Shown here: in pieces, positions 55,696 to 63,761 of the stretch
How positions within the stretch are numbered: position 1 is the first letter of the stretch
Layout of the letters: each line of letters starts with the position of its first letter
Assembly (NCBI RefSeq): GCF_014174275.1
Contig: NZ_JABEQK010000007.1
Location: forward strand, 1-64,000
Reading direction: 5' to 3'
Origin: Gluconacetobacter takamatsuzukensis
GTDB taxonomy: Bacteria > Pseudomonadota > Alphaproteobacteria > Acetobacterales > Acetobacteraceae
DNA length: 64,000 bases
Notes under the pieces: generated by a model
Seen by the model: only the letters and a program-made list of their open reading frames with translations
What the model was told of the DNA's origin: nothing
Databases searched by the model: none
Made by a program: the position numbers and the translations under genes

Positions 55696-56616
55696 ATGCG
55701 TGGATACGATCTCGACCTGCTGCGCTTCCTTCAGGTCCTGGTGGAAGAACAGAGCGTGTCCGGCGCGGCACGGCGCATGCATGTCAGCGAACCGGCGATG
55801 AGCCGCCACCTGGCCAAATTGCGCACCGTGTTCGGCGACCCGATCCTGGTGCCCTCGGGCCGGCACCTCATCGCCTCGGCCTTCGCGCTGGGCATCCGCG
55901 ACCGGGTGCAGGAGGTCGTGCGCGCCGCCGACGGGCTGATCGAAACCCGGGCACTGGCCGACCTGCGCAACATGGCGCCCAAATTCACCATCCGCGCCAA
56001 CGACGTCGTCATCGCCCCGCTGGCGCTGCCGCTGATGCGGGCGCTGCGGCACGACTGCCCGAACTGCGAACTGGTCTTCGCGCCCGAAGTCGACGACGCC
56101 GCCAACCAGGCCCTGCGCGAGGACGCGATCGACCTCTATATCGGCGCGACCGACATGCTGAAGCCGGAAATCCGCCGCCAGACCATTTTCTACAACATCA
56201 TGAAGGCGCTGGTCCGCAAGGACCACCCGATCTTCGCCCAGGGCATCACGCCGGAAACCCTGACCCGCTACGACCATATCAGCATCTCGCGCCGCGGCCG
56301 TGCCCACGGCCCGATCGACCGCATCCTGCGCGACCAGCATGGCCTGTCCCGCCGCGTCGTCCTGGTCGTGCCCCACTACAAGGCGATGATCGACAGCATG
56401 CGCGACACGGACCTGATCGTGACCCTGCCCGACATGGCCCTCTACCGGGTACCGCTGGCCGAACGCGGCCTGGCGCTGTTCGACTACCCGTTCCCGCTGC
56501 CTCGCGTCGAAGCCTTCCAGGCCTGGCACCCCAGGCGCGACAACGACCCGGTCCACCGCTGGCTGCGCGAAACCACCTTCCGCGTCGCCCGCCAGATCCA
56601 GAGCGAACTGAATTGA
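55696..56616 (+). CDS. LysR-family regulator (NodD-like) of the efflux operon
   Basis: 306 aa. Winged helix DLDLLRFLQVLVEEQSVSGAARRMHVSEPAMSRHLAKLR with FGDPILVPSGR; the ligand domain has IRANDVVIAPLALPLMRAL and LYIGATDML. The 'LDLLxxLxVLxEExSVSxAA' type opening is that of the NodD/NahR/PcpR subgroup, which answers to aromatic compounds. Its divergence from the efflux pump gene suggests it controls that operon (inference). A palindromic element begins 2 bp after its stop. Confidence 0.9.
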   Translation: MRGYDLDLLRFLQVLVEEQSVSGAARRMHVSEPAMSRHLAKLRTVFGDPILVPSGRHLIASAFALGIRDRVQEVVRAADGLIETRALADLRNMAPKFTIRANDVVIAPLALPLMRALRHDCPNCELVFAPEVDDAANQALREDAIDLYIGATDMLKPEIRRQTIFYNIMKALVRKDHPIFAQGITPETLTRYDHISISRRGRAHGPIDRILRDQHGLSRRVVLVVPHYKAMIDSMRDTDLIVTLPDMALYRVPLAERGLALFDYPFPLPRVEAFQAWHPRRDNDPVHRWLRETTFRVARQIQSELN

Positions 56617-56618
56617 CC

Positions 56619-56756
56619 AAAGTCACCCTGCCGGCGATCCGACACGCATTTTCTGCGCTTCGCGGCGGGCGGCCATCAAGGCCGCTCCGCTCCGATGCTC
56701 GAAAATACACGCCGGCCGTGCCGCTACGCGGCACTCTCACTCGGCAGGCCGACTTT
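56619..56756 (+). repeat. stop-codon-abutting palindromic element, copy 3
   Basis: 138-bp core from AAAGTC to GACTTT, two bases after the LysR stop. The arms pair as AAAGTC..CCTGCCG with CGGCAGG..GACTTT. The core 20-mer GGCCGCTCCGCTCCGATGCT is at 56680-56699. It separates the convergent LysR and GntR genes. Confidence 0.85.
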
Positions 56757-56832
56757 GAAACACCCTCATGCCCGGCCGACCCCCGTCGCCCTCAGCCCGC
56801 GCGCACGCGCCGGCCACGCAACGGGTCGCCCG

Positions 56833-57561
56833 TCAGCGCTTCGCGTCCGTCGCGATCCCGTCGGAACCGACATCCTTGATCAATGCCAGGTACCGCTCGA
56901 CCGCCTTGTCGAATTTCGCCTGCCAGATGCGCTGCGCGGCGGCCAGGTCCCGGTCGCGGATCGCGTGGTACAGCGCGACGACATACCGCTCCGCATCGGT
57001 GGACCGGTCGGTATAGACCGCGCCCAGCAGGCAGTTGAACCGGCGCACATCGCCCGTCAGTTCGGAAAAGCAACGGATCGTCCTCTGCAACCCGGTCGCA
57101 TCGATGATCGCCTGCTGGAACTTCAGGTCGTTCTGGATGGTCTCTTCCTGCTTCTCCATCTGCGCGAAACGGGTCGCGTTCTGGCTCAGCTTCTCCAGGA
57201 CACGCAGGTTGCGCGCATCCATCCCCCCCAGTTCCTCGATCAGATAGGTCAGGGCGATTTTGCCCAGTGCCATGCGGATCTTGTAGACTTCCAGAACATC
57301 CGCCGCATCGACGGCACTGACGATGGCGCCCCGGTTGCGCCGAAGCTCGACAAAGCCTTCCCGCGCCAGCACCCGCAGCGCCTCGCGGATCGGATGGCGC
57401 GACACGTCCAGCATTTCGGTCAGCTGCTGTTCCACGAGGCGGTCGCCCGGCTGGAATTCGCCGGAGATGATCGCGTTCCTGATCTGTTCAGAAGCGAATT
57501 CCGAGCTTTCCAGCGTCCTGATGGGTACAAGCGGCGTCTTGGCTTTCCCCAGAACGGCCAC
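56833..57561 (-). CDS. GntR-family regulator, FCD/FadR subgroup
   Basis: 242 aa. Winged helix ASEQIRNAIISGEFQPGDRL ... VSRHPIREALRVLAREGFVE with the two arginines used for DNA contact, then an all-helical FCD domain (about 95-225) with ALYHAIRDRDLAAAQ. Such proteins repress catabolic operons until a small organic acid binds. It precedes the Rid-SDR-flavoprotein genes in reverse order and is likely the regulator that binds the ATTGT-N2-ACAAT sites between 60526 and 60677. Confidence 0.9.
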   Translation of the reverse strand: MAVLGKAKTPLVPIRTLESSEFASEQIRNAIISGEFQPGDRLVEQQLTEMLDVSRHPIREALRVLAREGFVELRRNRGAIVSAVDAADVLEVYKIRMALGKIALTYLIEELGGMDARNLRVLEKLSQNATRFAQMEKQEETIQNDLKFQQAIIDATGLQRTIRCFSELTGDVRRFNCLLGAVYTDRSTDAERYVVALYHAIRDRDLAAAQRIWQAKFDKAVERYLALIKDVGSDGIATDAKR

Positions 57562-57727
57562 ATCTCTCTCCTCTAGGCTGGCTTTCGAAGAGACATATTA
57601 CATCCGCGCACCCCTGTCGACGCACCGGCGGGGCAGGGACCAGGCCCGATATGGCAAAAGACGCGCAAAAATGCGGCCGGAACACCCGATCGAACCCGAC
57701 GGGCACCCCGGCCGGCACGGCCCCCTT

Positions 57728-57891
57728 AGAGGCTGTTTGCAAAGTCACCCTGCTGGCGATCCGACGCGCATTTTCTCCGCTTCGGTACTCACGGCCATCA
57801 AGGCCGCTCCGTTCCGATGCTCAAAAATACACGCCGGCCATGCCGCTGCGCGGCACTCTCGCTCAGCAGGCCGACTTTTCAAACAGCCTCT
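57728..57891 (+). repeat. stop-codon-abutting palindromic element, copy 4
   Basis: 164 bp; outer terminal repeats 57728-57746 and 57873-57891 match at 18 of 19 bases. The 138-bp core 57741-57878 has the same length as copy 3. Its right end meets the stop codon of the Rid-family gene, whose TAA begins here. The core 20-mer is at 57802-57821 with one change. Confidence 0.85.
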
Positions 57892-58322
57892 TACAGCGAA
57901 ATCCGGATATGCTTCGTTTCCAGCGATCCCGCGCCGCGATAGGCGGTAATCTCGATCTCGAAGAGGTATTCCGGCCCGCCGAGCGGCGCGCAGGTGACGC
58001 AGCTCGTGGGGTCGATGCCGCGATATTTCTCCCCGATCAGTTCCATGACCTCCTTCACGTCCTCCTGGCGCGGAATGAAGACGCGCGAGCGGATCACGTC
58101 GGCCAGCGACGACCCCACCGCCGCCAGCGCGCCCTCGACATTGCGGAACGCCTGCTCGGCCTGCGCCCGCGCCGTCTCCGGCATCCGGCGTGTCTTGTAG
58201 TCGCGCCCCGCCGTCAGCGACATGAAAATCCACTCGCCCAGCACCGTAACGCGCGAATAGCTTTCCTTGTCTTCAAGGATACTACCCGATTTTACCTTGA
58301 TGATTTCCTTGATCACACTCAT
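57891..58322 (-). CDS. Rid-family (YjgF/YER057c/UK114) protein, Arg-less type
   Basis: 143 aa. Starts may be the ATG at 58322, or the GTG two codons on, which has a better spaced GAGGAG. The RidA fold is seen (GEWIFMSLTAGRDYKTRRMP, QAEQAFRNVEGALAAVGSSL, VRSR-like VIRSRVFIPRQEDVKEVME, EYLFEIEITAYRG). RidA itself has a catalytic Arg in the ARSCV motif; here the place reads PTSCVTCAP, so imine deaminase activity is not expected. Members lacking this Arg are known in other Rid subfamilies. It shares a minus-strand operon with the SDR and LLM genes. Confidence 0.88.
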   Translation of the reverse strand: MSVIKEIIKVKSGSILEDKESYSRVTVLGEWIFMSLTAGRDYKTRRMPETARAQAEQAFRNVEGALAAVGSSLADVIRSRVFIPRQEDVKEVMELIGEKYRGIDPTSCVTCAPLGGPEYLFEIEITAYRGAGSLETKHIRISL

Positions 58323-58368
58323 CTCCTCACCCGACCAAGCGACGCCGGCACCCAACACGAATGGGTTT

Positions 58369-58407
58369 CCAAAGGGCGACCGCCCTTTGGTGGGTCAAGG
58401 GCAAAGC
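58369..58407 (+). repeat. bipartite hairpin repeat
   Basis: Perfect 10-bp hairpin 58369-58378 with 58381-58390 (2-nt loop), then CAAGGGC/GCCCTTG around a 3-nt loop at about 58396-58412. It lies between the SDR and Rid genes and matches the reversed unit at 34784-34826. Confidence 0.7.
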
Positions 58408-58452
58408 CCTTGTCTGCATCCCCCACGCACCAGGCTTCCGGCAAACGGCCCA

Positions 58453-59223
58453 TCACATGAAAATACCGCCATCGATCGCGACCGTCTGGCCGGTAATCAT
58501 CCGCCCGCCGAACCCCAGATACACGATCAGCTCGGCTACATCGCGGGTCGAGCAGATCCGCCGCAGCGGGGTGGCCTCGATCGTGCTGGCGGCCTTTTCC
58601 GGCGACCATTCGATGCTCCACGAGCTTTCGACGCAGCCCGGCGCCACCGCATTCACCCGGACATCGGGCGCCAGCGCCCGGGCCAGGTTCTTGGTCAGGT
58701 TGATGACGGCGGCCTTCGACGCGCTATAGGCGATGGAACTCGCAACCGCGCCGAACCCGGCGATCGAGGCGGTATTGACGATGGCCCCGCCGCTTTCCTT
58801 CAGCGCGCCGGCGGCGGCCTTGGAACAGCGGAACACGCTCATCAGGTTCACATTCAGCAGGGTCGCCCAAAGCTCTTCGGTAATCCCGTCCAGATCGCCG
58901 ATCGGCACCGGCAGCTTCAACCCGGGCGTGCCGGCATTGTTGACGAGCAGGTCCAGCCGCCCCAGCTCGCCGACCGCCTTGCGCACCATTTCGGCGGCCT
59001 GTTCGGCATCGCCCAGATCGGCCGGGGCGCCGACCGCGTCATACCCGTCCGCCTTCAGGGCGGCCAGCGCCTCCGCCCCGCGCGGATCGCCCGGCAGGTA
59101 ATTGATCGCGACCTTCGCGCCGAATTCGCCCAGCATCCTGGCCGTCGCCAGGCCAATGCCCGAAGCGCCCCCGGTGACAAGGGCCGTCCGACCGGCAAGG
59201 GAAAAAACCATCGACATGCTCAT
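58453..59223 (-). CDS. short-chain dehydrogenase/reductase
   Basis: 256 aa, classical SDR. Cofactor loop TGGASGIGLATARML (residues about 16-30), NNAG in LLVNNAGTPG, catalytic YSASK in SIAYSASKAAVINLTKNLAR with the upstream Ser, and VNAVAPGCVES. AINYLPG in place of a charged Arg suggests NAD or NADP cannot be decided. It probably oxidises or reduces a hydroxy/oxo intermediate made by the flavoprotein encoded just upstream (24 bp). Confidence 0.92.
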   Translation of the reverse strand: MSMSMVFSLAGRTALVTGGASGIGLATARMLGEFGAKVAINYLPGDPRGAEALAALKADGYDAVGAPADLGDAEQAAEMVRKAVGELGRLDLLVNNAGTPGLKLPVPIGDLDGITEELWATLLNVNLMSVFRCSKAAAGALKESGGAIVNTASIAGFGAVASSIAYSASKAAVINLTKNLARALAPDVRVNAVAPGCVESSWSIEWSPEKAASTIEATPLRRICSTRDVAELIVYLGFGGRMITGQTVAIDGGIFM

Positions 59224-59247
59224 GATCCTCCTGGTCTGTGTGCCCGG

Positions 59248-60342
59248 TCAGTTACCCGCCGCAACGGCCCCGCGCCGCGCGGCGCCGATCGCGCCGATGG
59301 GGCCGACTTCCCGCTCCACAAGCGGCAGCACCTCGCTGCGGAAACGCTGAAGCGACTTCATCGCGCTGTCCAGCGGCATGCAGCCGAACTGGAAATTGCA
59401 GGTATAATTGGTCGGGTTCAGGCGCTTGATGTCGGCCACCATCTTTTCGGCGACCACATGCGGGTCCCCGACGACCATGTTGTTCGCAAAGCCTTCCAGC
59501 GTATTCTCCCCCGGAAAGGCCTCGTTGCGGATAAAGCCCGACTCGTCCAGCGGCAGTTCCGCCTGGCGGAGAAAATGCGCCATCCGGCCGACGTAACGCG
59601 CACGCTCGGCCGCCGCCAGCGCCTCGGCATGCGTATCGACGATATGGACATATTGCATGATCGCAAGCGGCTTCGTCGCCGGGTCCTCGTCGATGGCCTG
59701 CCAGCCCGCATCCAGCCCGTCGGCCATCTTGTACAGCACGGGCGAGCCCAGCGTGCTGGCCGCGATAAACGGCGTGCCGCCCCAGCGCTTGAACCGCTCC
59801 AGAAGCCTGGGATGCGACGAGGTGACAAACAGTTCCGGCAGGGGCTTCTGCTGCGGCGAAATCGCAAATGTCGTCTTCGGCACCGAAAAATGCCGGCCCT
59901 TGTATTCGACCACGCCTTTCGTCAGCGCCGTCTCGATCACATCCCAATATTCCAGAAAGACATCGACCTTGTCTTCCAGTCGCGTCCCGTAGCGGTCGAA
60001 TTCGTATTGCTGGTATCCGGTGCCCAGCCCCACGACCAGCCGCCCTTCCGACTGCACGTCGGCAACCGCGATTTCCTGGGCAACCCGCAGCGGGTTGTAC
60101 AGCGGCAGCACGATGACCCCGGGCCCGAGCTTGATCCGGCTGGTCCACCCGGACGCATAGGACACCATCATCAGCGGCGAGGGGGAGCTGGAATAGTTCG
60201 CGAAATGATGCTCGGCGAACCAGGCGATGTCGAAGCCCAGTTCCTCCGCCGCTTCGACCATCTTGCGGGTATCGGACATCACGCCGGCCGCGCCGTTGGG
60301 ATGATCCCGCAATGTCATCAGACTAAAGAGACCCAGTTCCAC
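59248..60342 (-). CDS. LLM-class (luciferase-like) flavin-dependent oxidoreductase
   Basis: 364 aa from a GTG at 60342 (GGGAG 7 nt upstream on the coding strand); the frame is open to 60384. TIM-barrel luciferase-like features: VELGLFSLMTLRDHPNGAAG, FDIAWFAEHHFANYSSSPSP, LGPGVIVLPLYNPLRVAQEI, GRLVVGLGTGYQQYEFDRYG and VVGDPHVVAEKMVADI near the C-terminus. Such enzymes use reduced FMN and O2 to open or hydroxylate C-N, C-S or ring bonds; RutA in the Rut uracil pathway is one. First gene of the minus-strand operon. Confidence 0.88.
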   Translation of the reverse strand: MELGLFSLMTLRDHPNGAAGVMSDTRKMVEAAEELGFDIAWFAEHHFANYSSSPSPLMMVSYASGWTSRIKLGPGVIVLPLYNPLRVAQEIAVADVQSEGRLVVGLGTGYQQYEFDRYGTRLEDKVDVFLEYWDVIETALTKGVVEYKGRHFSVPKTTFAISPQQKPLPELFVTSSHPRLLERFKRWGGTPFIAASTLGSPVLYKMADGLDAGWQAIDEDPATKPLAIMQYVHIVDTHAEALAAAERARYVGRMAHFLRQAELPLDESGFIRNEAFPGENTLEGFANNMVVGDPHVVAEKMVADIKRLNPTNYTCNFQFGCMPLDSAMKSLQRFRSEVLPLVEREVGPIGAIGAARRGAVAAGN

Positions 60343-60525
60343 GATCTTGCTCCCAATTGATAAAGATACGATCCCCGAATTCACGTCGGCGGCACGGGCA
60401 CGACAGCCGGCCTCATCGGGATCGCTCCCGGCACGTCACATCCGCCAATCTGTCCGGACGAAGGGCTCTCCCATGCCCCGCGGGCCGGGCCTGCGCGTAT
60501 CCGATCCGTCGCGGTGAGCGTAAAA

Positions 60526-60550
60526 TTGACGATTGTCTACAATATGTCAA
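60526..60550 (-). promoter_or_regulatory. leftward promoter-operator module
   Basis: Read on the minus strand it starts with TTGACA (a perfect -35 box) followed by ATTGTAGACAAT in the spacer, the palindromic type of site used by FCD-GntR regulators. A possible -10 begins after 17-18 nt and is weak. It shares 20 of 25 bases with the rightward module at 60653. It should drive the LLM-SDR-Rid operon. Confidence 0.6.
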
Positions 60551-60652
60551 GCGGCGAAAAGGCACGCTCCAAGCGGTTTCATCATGTCGGGGCGAGATAT
60601 TTTTGCAGAAGGGCGCTGGAACAATACGTTGCGAATCAGGATCGTTCCGCTG

Positions 60653-60677
60653 TTGACCGATCGTAGACAATCTGCAA
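60653..60677 (+). promoter_or_regulatory. rightward promoter-operator module
   Basis: TTGACC (-35-like) at 60653-60658 followed by ATCGTAGACAAT at 60660-60671 in the spacer; AATCAATA-like -10 region after it. Same order and spacing as the leftward module, as if duplicated in opposite orientation. It should drive the ABC importer genes. Confidence 0.6.
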
Positions 60678-60829
60678 TCAATATGCGGCATCACGGCAAT
60701 CGTCATGGTCGGCGATGCATCTGTCCTTGCGTTGTAAACAGGTTGTGCGGGCCGGTATGATGGTCCGGGATCGCTCCGTTTCGCGATGTATCGGCGGCGG
60801 AATCCGCAGTCCGCACATGCAGGTGGTTC

Positions 60830-61657
60830 ATGCTGAAAAGAATTCTGGCGGCCGGTGTCGGTGTCTGGATGGGGGCGGTCAACATGCCGGGCGCCCGGGC
60901 GGCGGATTCCGCGCTCGACACGGTGGTCGACAGGGGGGTGCTGCGCTGCGGCGTCGTCCTCGACTCGCCCCCCTCCGGTTACCGCAACGCACGCAACGAG
61001 CCCGATGGTTTCGATGTCGCCTATTGCCGCGACATGGCGCAGGTCATGGGCGTGCGGGCCGACATCATCGAAACCCCGGCCAGCAATCGCATTCCAGCAT
61101 TGGTGGCCCGGCGCATCGACGTGCTGATCGCATCGACCACGGGCACGCCCCAGCGCGGCCTGACGATCGCCTTCAGCCGCCCGTATATGAGCTACGCGAC
61201 CATCATCATCACCCGGCGCGGCAGCGGCATCAGCAGTTTCGCGGACCTGGCCGACAAGCGGCTGGGCGGCGTCGCCGGCACGACCAACGAGGCCCTGCTG
61301 AAAAAGGAAATGGCCGGGTCCTGGGCGGGCAGGGGCGCCACCTACACCGCCTATGGCGGCGACAACGAGGCCTTCATGGCGCTGGAGGAAGGCAAGGTCG
61401 ACGCGATCCTGCAAGCAGTCGGCGTCTTCAAGACCCTCCAGGACAGCGGCATGTTCCCCGATTTCGTCAATTCCGGCTCCGTCCCGCTCAACGACCTGGT
61501 ATCCATCGGCGTCCGGCGCGACGACGTGCAGTTCCTGAACTGGGTCAACCAGTTCATCTGGAGCCAGAATGCCAGCGGCCGGTTCGCGCAACTGTACCGC
61601 ACCTATTTCGGCAACGGTCCGCTCCCCGACCTGTCGACCGATACCGTCGCGCCCTGA
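60830..61657 (+). CDS. ABC transporter periplasmic amino-acid-type binding protein
   Basis: 275 aa, SBP family 3. Signal peptide ending ARA-A, then GVLRCGVVLDSPPSGYRNAR, GFDVAYCRDMAQVMG, TPASNRIPALVARRIDVLIA with the Arg that binds the ligand carboxylate, and TTGTPQRGLTIAFSRPYMSY. It captures an amino acid or related zwitterion in the periplasm. The GTTCATG start lacks a strong ribosome site. First gene of the importer operon. Confidence 0.92.
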   Translation: MLKRILAAGVGVWMGAVNMPGARAADSALDTVVDRGVLRCGVVLDSPPSGYRNARNEPDGFDVAYCRDMAQVMGVRADIIETPASNRIPALVARRIDVLIASTTGTPQRGLTIAFSRPYMSYATIIITRRGSGISSFADLADKRLGGVAGTTNEALLKKEMAGSWAGRGATYTAYGGDNEAFMALEEGKVDAILQAVGVFKTLQDSGMFPDFVNSGSVPLNDLVSIGVRRDDVQFLNWVNQFIWSQNASGRFAQLYRTYFGNGPLPDLSTDTVAP

Positions 61658-61711
61658 CGCATGTCCCGTCCCGATCCAGGTTGGAAATAGCGTAATGGAT
61701 TGTCGTCCCTG

Positions 61712-62377
61712 ATGTCGGATTACCATTTCCACTGGGCCATGGCGCTGCGGGACCTGCCCGCCCTGTTGCAGGGGTCGCTGGTCACGCTCCAGCTCACCAT
61801 CCTGTCCATGGTCATCGGCGTGGCGGTGTCCGTCCCGCTGGCGGTCATGCGCTGGCAGGGCAGCGGCATCTGGTCCGCCGTGGCCGGCGGCTGGGTCGAT
61901 ATCGCGCGCAACACGCCCGTCCTGCTCCAGGTCTATGCGGTCTATTTCGGCCTGGGCGCATACGGCCTCAACGTCTCCAGCTACATGGCCACCCTGCTGG
62001 CGATCTCCTTCAACAATATCGGCTATCTGATCGAGGTCTTTCGCGGCGGCCTGGCATCGGTGCCGCGCTATCAATACATCTCCGGCCGCGCGCTCGGCAT
62101 GTCGGCCACCCAGGCCTATGCGTGGATCGTGTGGCCTCAGCTGCTGCGCATCGTCTTCTATTCGGTCATGACCCAGATGGTGTGGGCCATGCTCAACACA
62201 TCGCTGGGCCTGCTGATCGGCCTGCGGGAACTGGCGGGCGCGGCCCAGCAGGCCCAGTCGGTCAATTACCGCACGCTGGAGACCTTCACGATGGCGGCGG
62301 TGCTGTATTACCTGATGGCCAAATTGCTGATTCTGGGCGCGGAACGTCTCTATACGCGCCTGTACGGGCGGAGATAG
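61712..62377 (+). CDS. ABC transporter permease (HisM/GlnP-type), first
   Basis: 221 aa from the ATG at 61712; a TTG at 61700 in the same frame is an alternative and neither has a strong ribosome site. Helices LLQGSLVTLQLTILSMVIGV, VAGGWVDIARNTPVLLQVYA and the EAA loop EVFRGGLASVPRYQYISGRA ... LGMSATQAY mark the polar amino-acid permease family. It pairs with the second permease to form the inner-membrane pore. Confidence 0.92.
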   Translation: MSDYHFHWAMALRDLPALLQGSLVTLQLTILSMVIGVAVSVPLAVMRWQGSGIWSAVAGGWVDIARNTPVLLQVYAVYFGLGAYGLNVSSYMATLLAISFNNIGYLIEVFRGGLASVPRYQYISGRALGMSATQAYAWIVWPQLLRIVFYSVMTQMVWAMLNTSLGLLIGLRELAGAAQQAQSVNYRTLETFTMAAVLYYLMAKLLILGAERLYTRLYGRR

Positions 62378-62379
62378 CC

Positions 62380-63036
62380 ATGCACTACACCGCAGCGTGG
62401 CAGCAGCTTCACTGGAGCGACGCGACATACGTGCTGATGGCGTCGGTGCGCACGCTCCAGCTCTCCTTCACGGCGGTCCTGCTCGGCACGCTGCTGGGCA
62501 TTCCGCTGGGGCTGGCGCGGGCACTCAGCCCGGTGATGCGGGTCCTGACCGCACCCCTGGTCGACGTGGTGCGCAGCGTGCCGATGATCATCCAGCTCAT
62601 CATCTTCGATACCTGCCTCTCCATTTCGGGCTGGCCCCTGTCCGCCTTCCAGCTCGGCACGCTGGCGCTGGGCGCATGGATGGCGATGGTGACGGCGGAA
62701 ATCGTCCGTGGCGCCTACGAGGCGGTCACCCCCAGCCTGCGGCGGGCCGCGCGGTCGCTCGGGATGTCGTCGTGGCAGGAACTGCGCGTGGTGTCGCTGC
62801 CGCTCACCCTGCGCGGCGGCTTCCCGGCCTGGGTCGGCGCGGCGCTCTGCCTCGTCAAGGACAGCGCCCTGGTCGGTATCTTCGGCTATATCGAGCTGAC
62901 CAAGGCCGGCCAGATCCTCAACGCCCGGACCCACCGCACCTTCCTGGTGCTGGGCGGCATCGGCGCCACCTATTTCTTCATCTGTCACGTCATCACGTTC
63001 TGCACACGCAGAATAGAGCGAAGGATGGCCGAATGA
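62380..63036 (+). CDS. ABC transporter permease (HisQ/GlnP-type), second
   Basis: 218 aa from the ATG at 62380 with GGAG about 8 nt upstream, 2 bp after the previous stop. Family features: VRTLQLSFTAVLLGTLLGIP, DVVRSVPMIIQLIIFDTCLS, EAA loop EIVRGAYEAVTPSLRRAARS with LGMSSWQEL. Its stop overlaps the ATPase start (ATGA). Confidence 0.92.
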   Translation: MHYTAAWQQLHWSDATYVLMASVRTLQLSFTAVLLGTLLGIPLGLARALSPVMRVLTAPLVDVVRSVPMIIQLIIFDTCLSISGWPLSAFQLGTLALGAWMAMVTAEIVRGAYEAVTPSLRRAARSLGMSSWQELRVVSLPLTLRGGFPAWVGAALCLVKDSALVGIFGYIELTKAGQILNARTHRTFLVLGGIGATYFFICHVITFCTRRIERRMAE

Positions 63037-63761
63037 TCGAAATCAGAAATGTCCGCAAATCGTTCGGCGAGACGACGATTCTCGACGGTATCAGCCTGGA
63101 CGTCCATCAGGGGGAACTGCTCTGCCTGATCGGCGGAAGCGGGTCGGGCAAATCGACGCTCCTGCAATGTATCAACGGGCTGGAGCCGATTCAGGGCGGC
63201 GAAATCCATGTCGACGGCGTCGATATCCGTTCAAAGTCGGTCAGCATCAATCACCTCCGGCGCAAGATCGGCATGGTGTTCCAGCAATACGAGGCCTTTC
63301 CCCACCTGACCGCGCTCGAAAACGTGGCCCTGGCGCCCAGGGTCGTGGCCAGGGTCCCCAGGCGCCAGGCGCTGGAAGACGCGCACAGGCACCTGGCGCA
63401 TGTCGGACTGGGCGACAAGGCCGCGTCCTACCCCAGGAACCTGTCGGGCGGCCAGCAGCAGCGCCTGGCGATCGCACGCGCCCTGGCCATGGAACCGCGC
63501 TACATGCTGTTCGACGAAGTCACCTCGGCGCTGGACCCGGAACTGGTGGCCGAGGTGCTGGACACAATGCGCACCCTCAAGCGCGAGGGCATGACCATGG
63601 TCGTGGTCACGCACGACATGGATTTCGTGCGCGAATCGGCCGATCGCGTCGCGTTCCTCAGCAAGGGCACGATCTGCGAAATCGGCAGCGTGCAGCAGGT
63701 CATGCTCGATCCGCAGACCGACATCGTCCGGAAATTCCTCTCGCGCCGCTCGTCGTCCTGA
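63033..63761 (+). CDS. ABC transporter ATP-binding protein (HisP/GlnQ-type)
   Basis: 242 aa, a full-length GlnQ-type ATPase: Walker A GGSGSGKST at residues 34-42, Q-loop VFQQYEAFPHLTALENV, signature LSGGQQQRLAIARAL, Walker B YMLFDEVTSALDPE and H-loop VVTHDMDFV. It powers the importer. It completes a four-gene set, so the system should be functional. Confidence 0.95.
   Translation: MIEIRNVRKSFGETTILDGISLDVHQGELLCLIGGSGSGKSTLLQCINGLEPIQGGEIHVDGVDIRSKSVSINHLRRKIGMVFQQYEAFPHLTALENVALAPRVVARVPRRQALEDAHRHLAHVGLGDKAASYPRNLSGGQQQRLAIARALAMEPRYMLFDEVTSALDPELVAEVLDTMRTLKREGMTMVVVTHDMDFVRESADRVAFLSKGTICEIGSVQQVMLDPQTDIVRKFLSRRSSS

Larger units (their letters stand above)
60343..60829. other. 487-bp divergent promoter region
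   Basis: Lies between the LLM and substrate-binding-protein genes and holds two matching promoter-operator modules, listed separately. No gene is supported here. Confidence 0.7.

Noticed and set aside
52803-56879. A 1358-aa open frame on the + strand across the efflux operon
   Set aside because: Low-complexity His/Arg/Gln-rich product with no family features; it is the antisense frame of the HlyD and MFS genes, kept open by high GC content.
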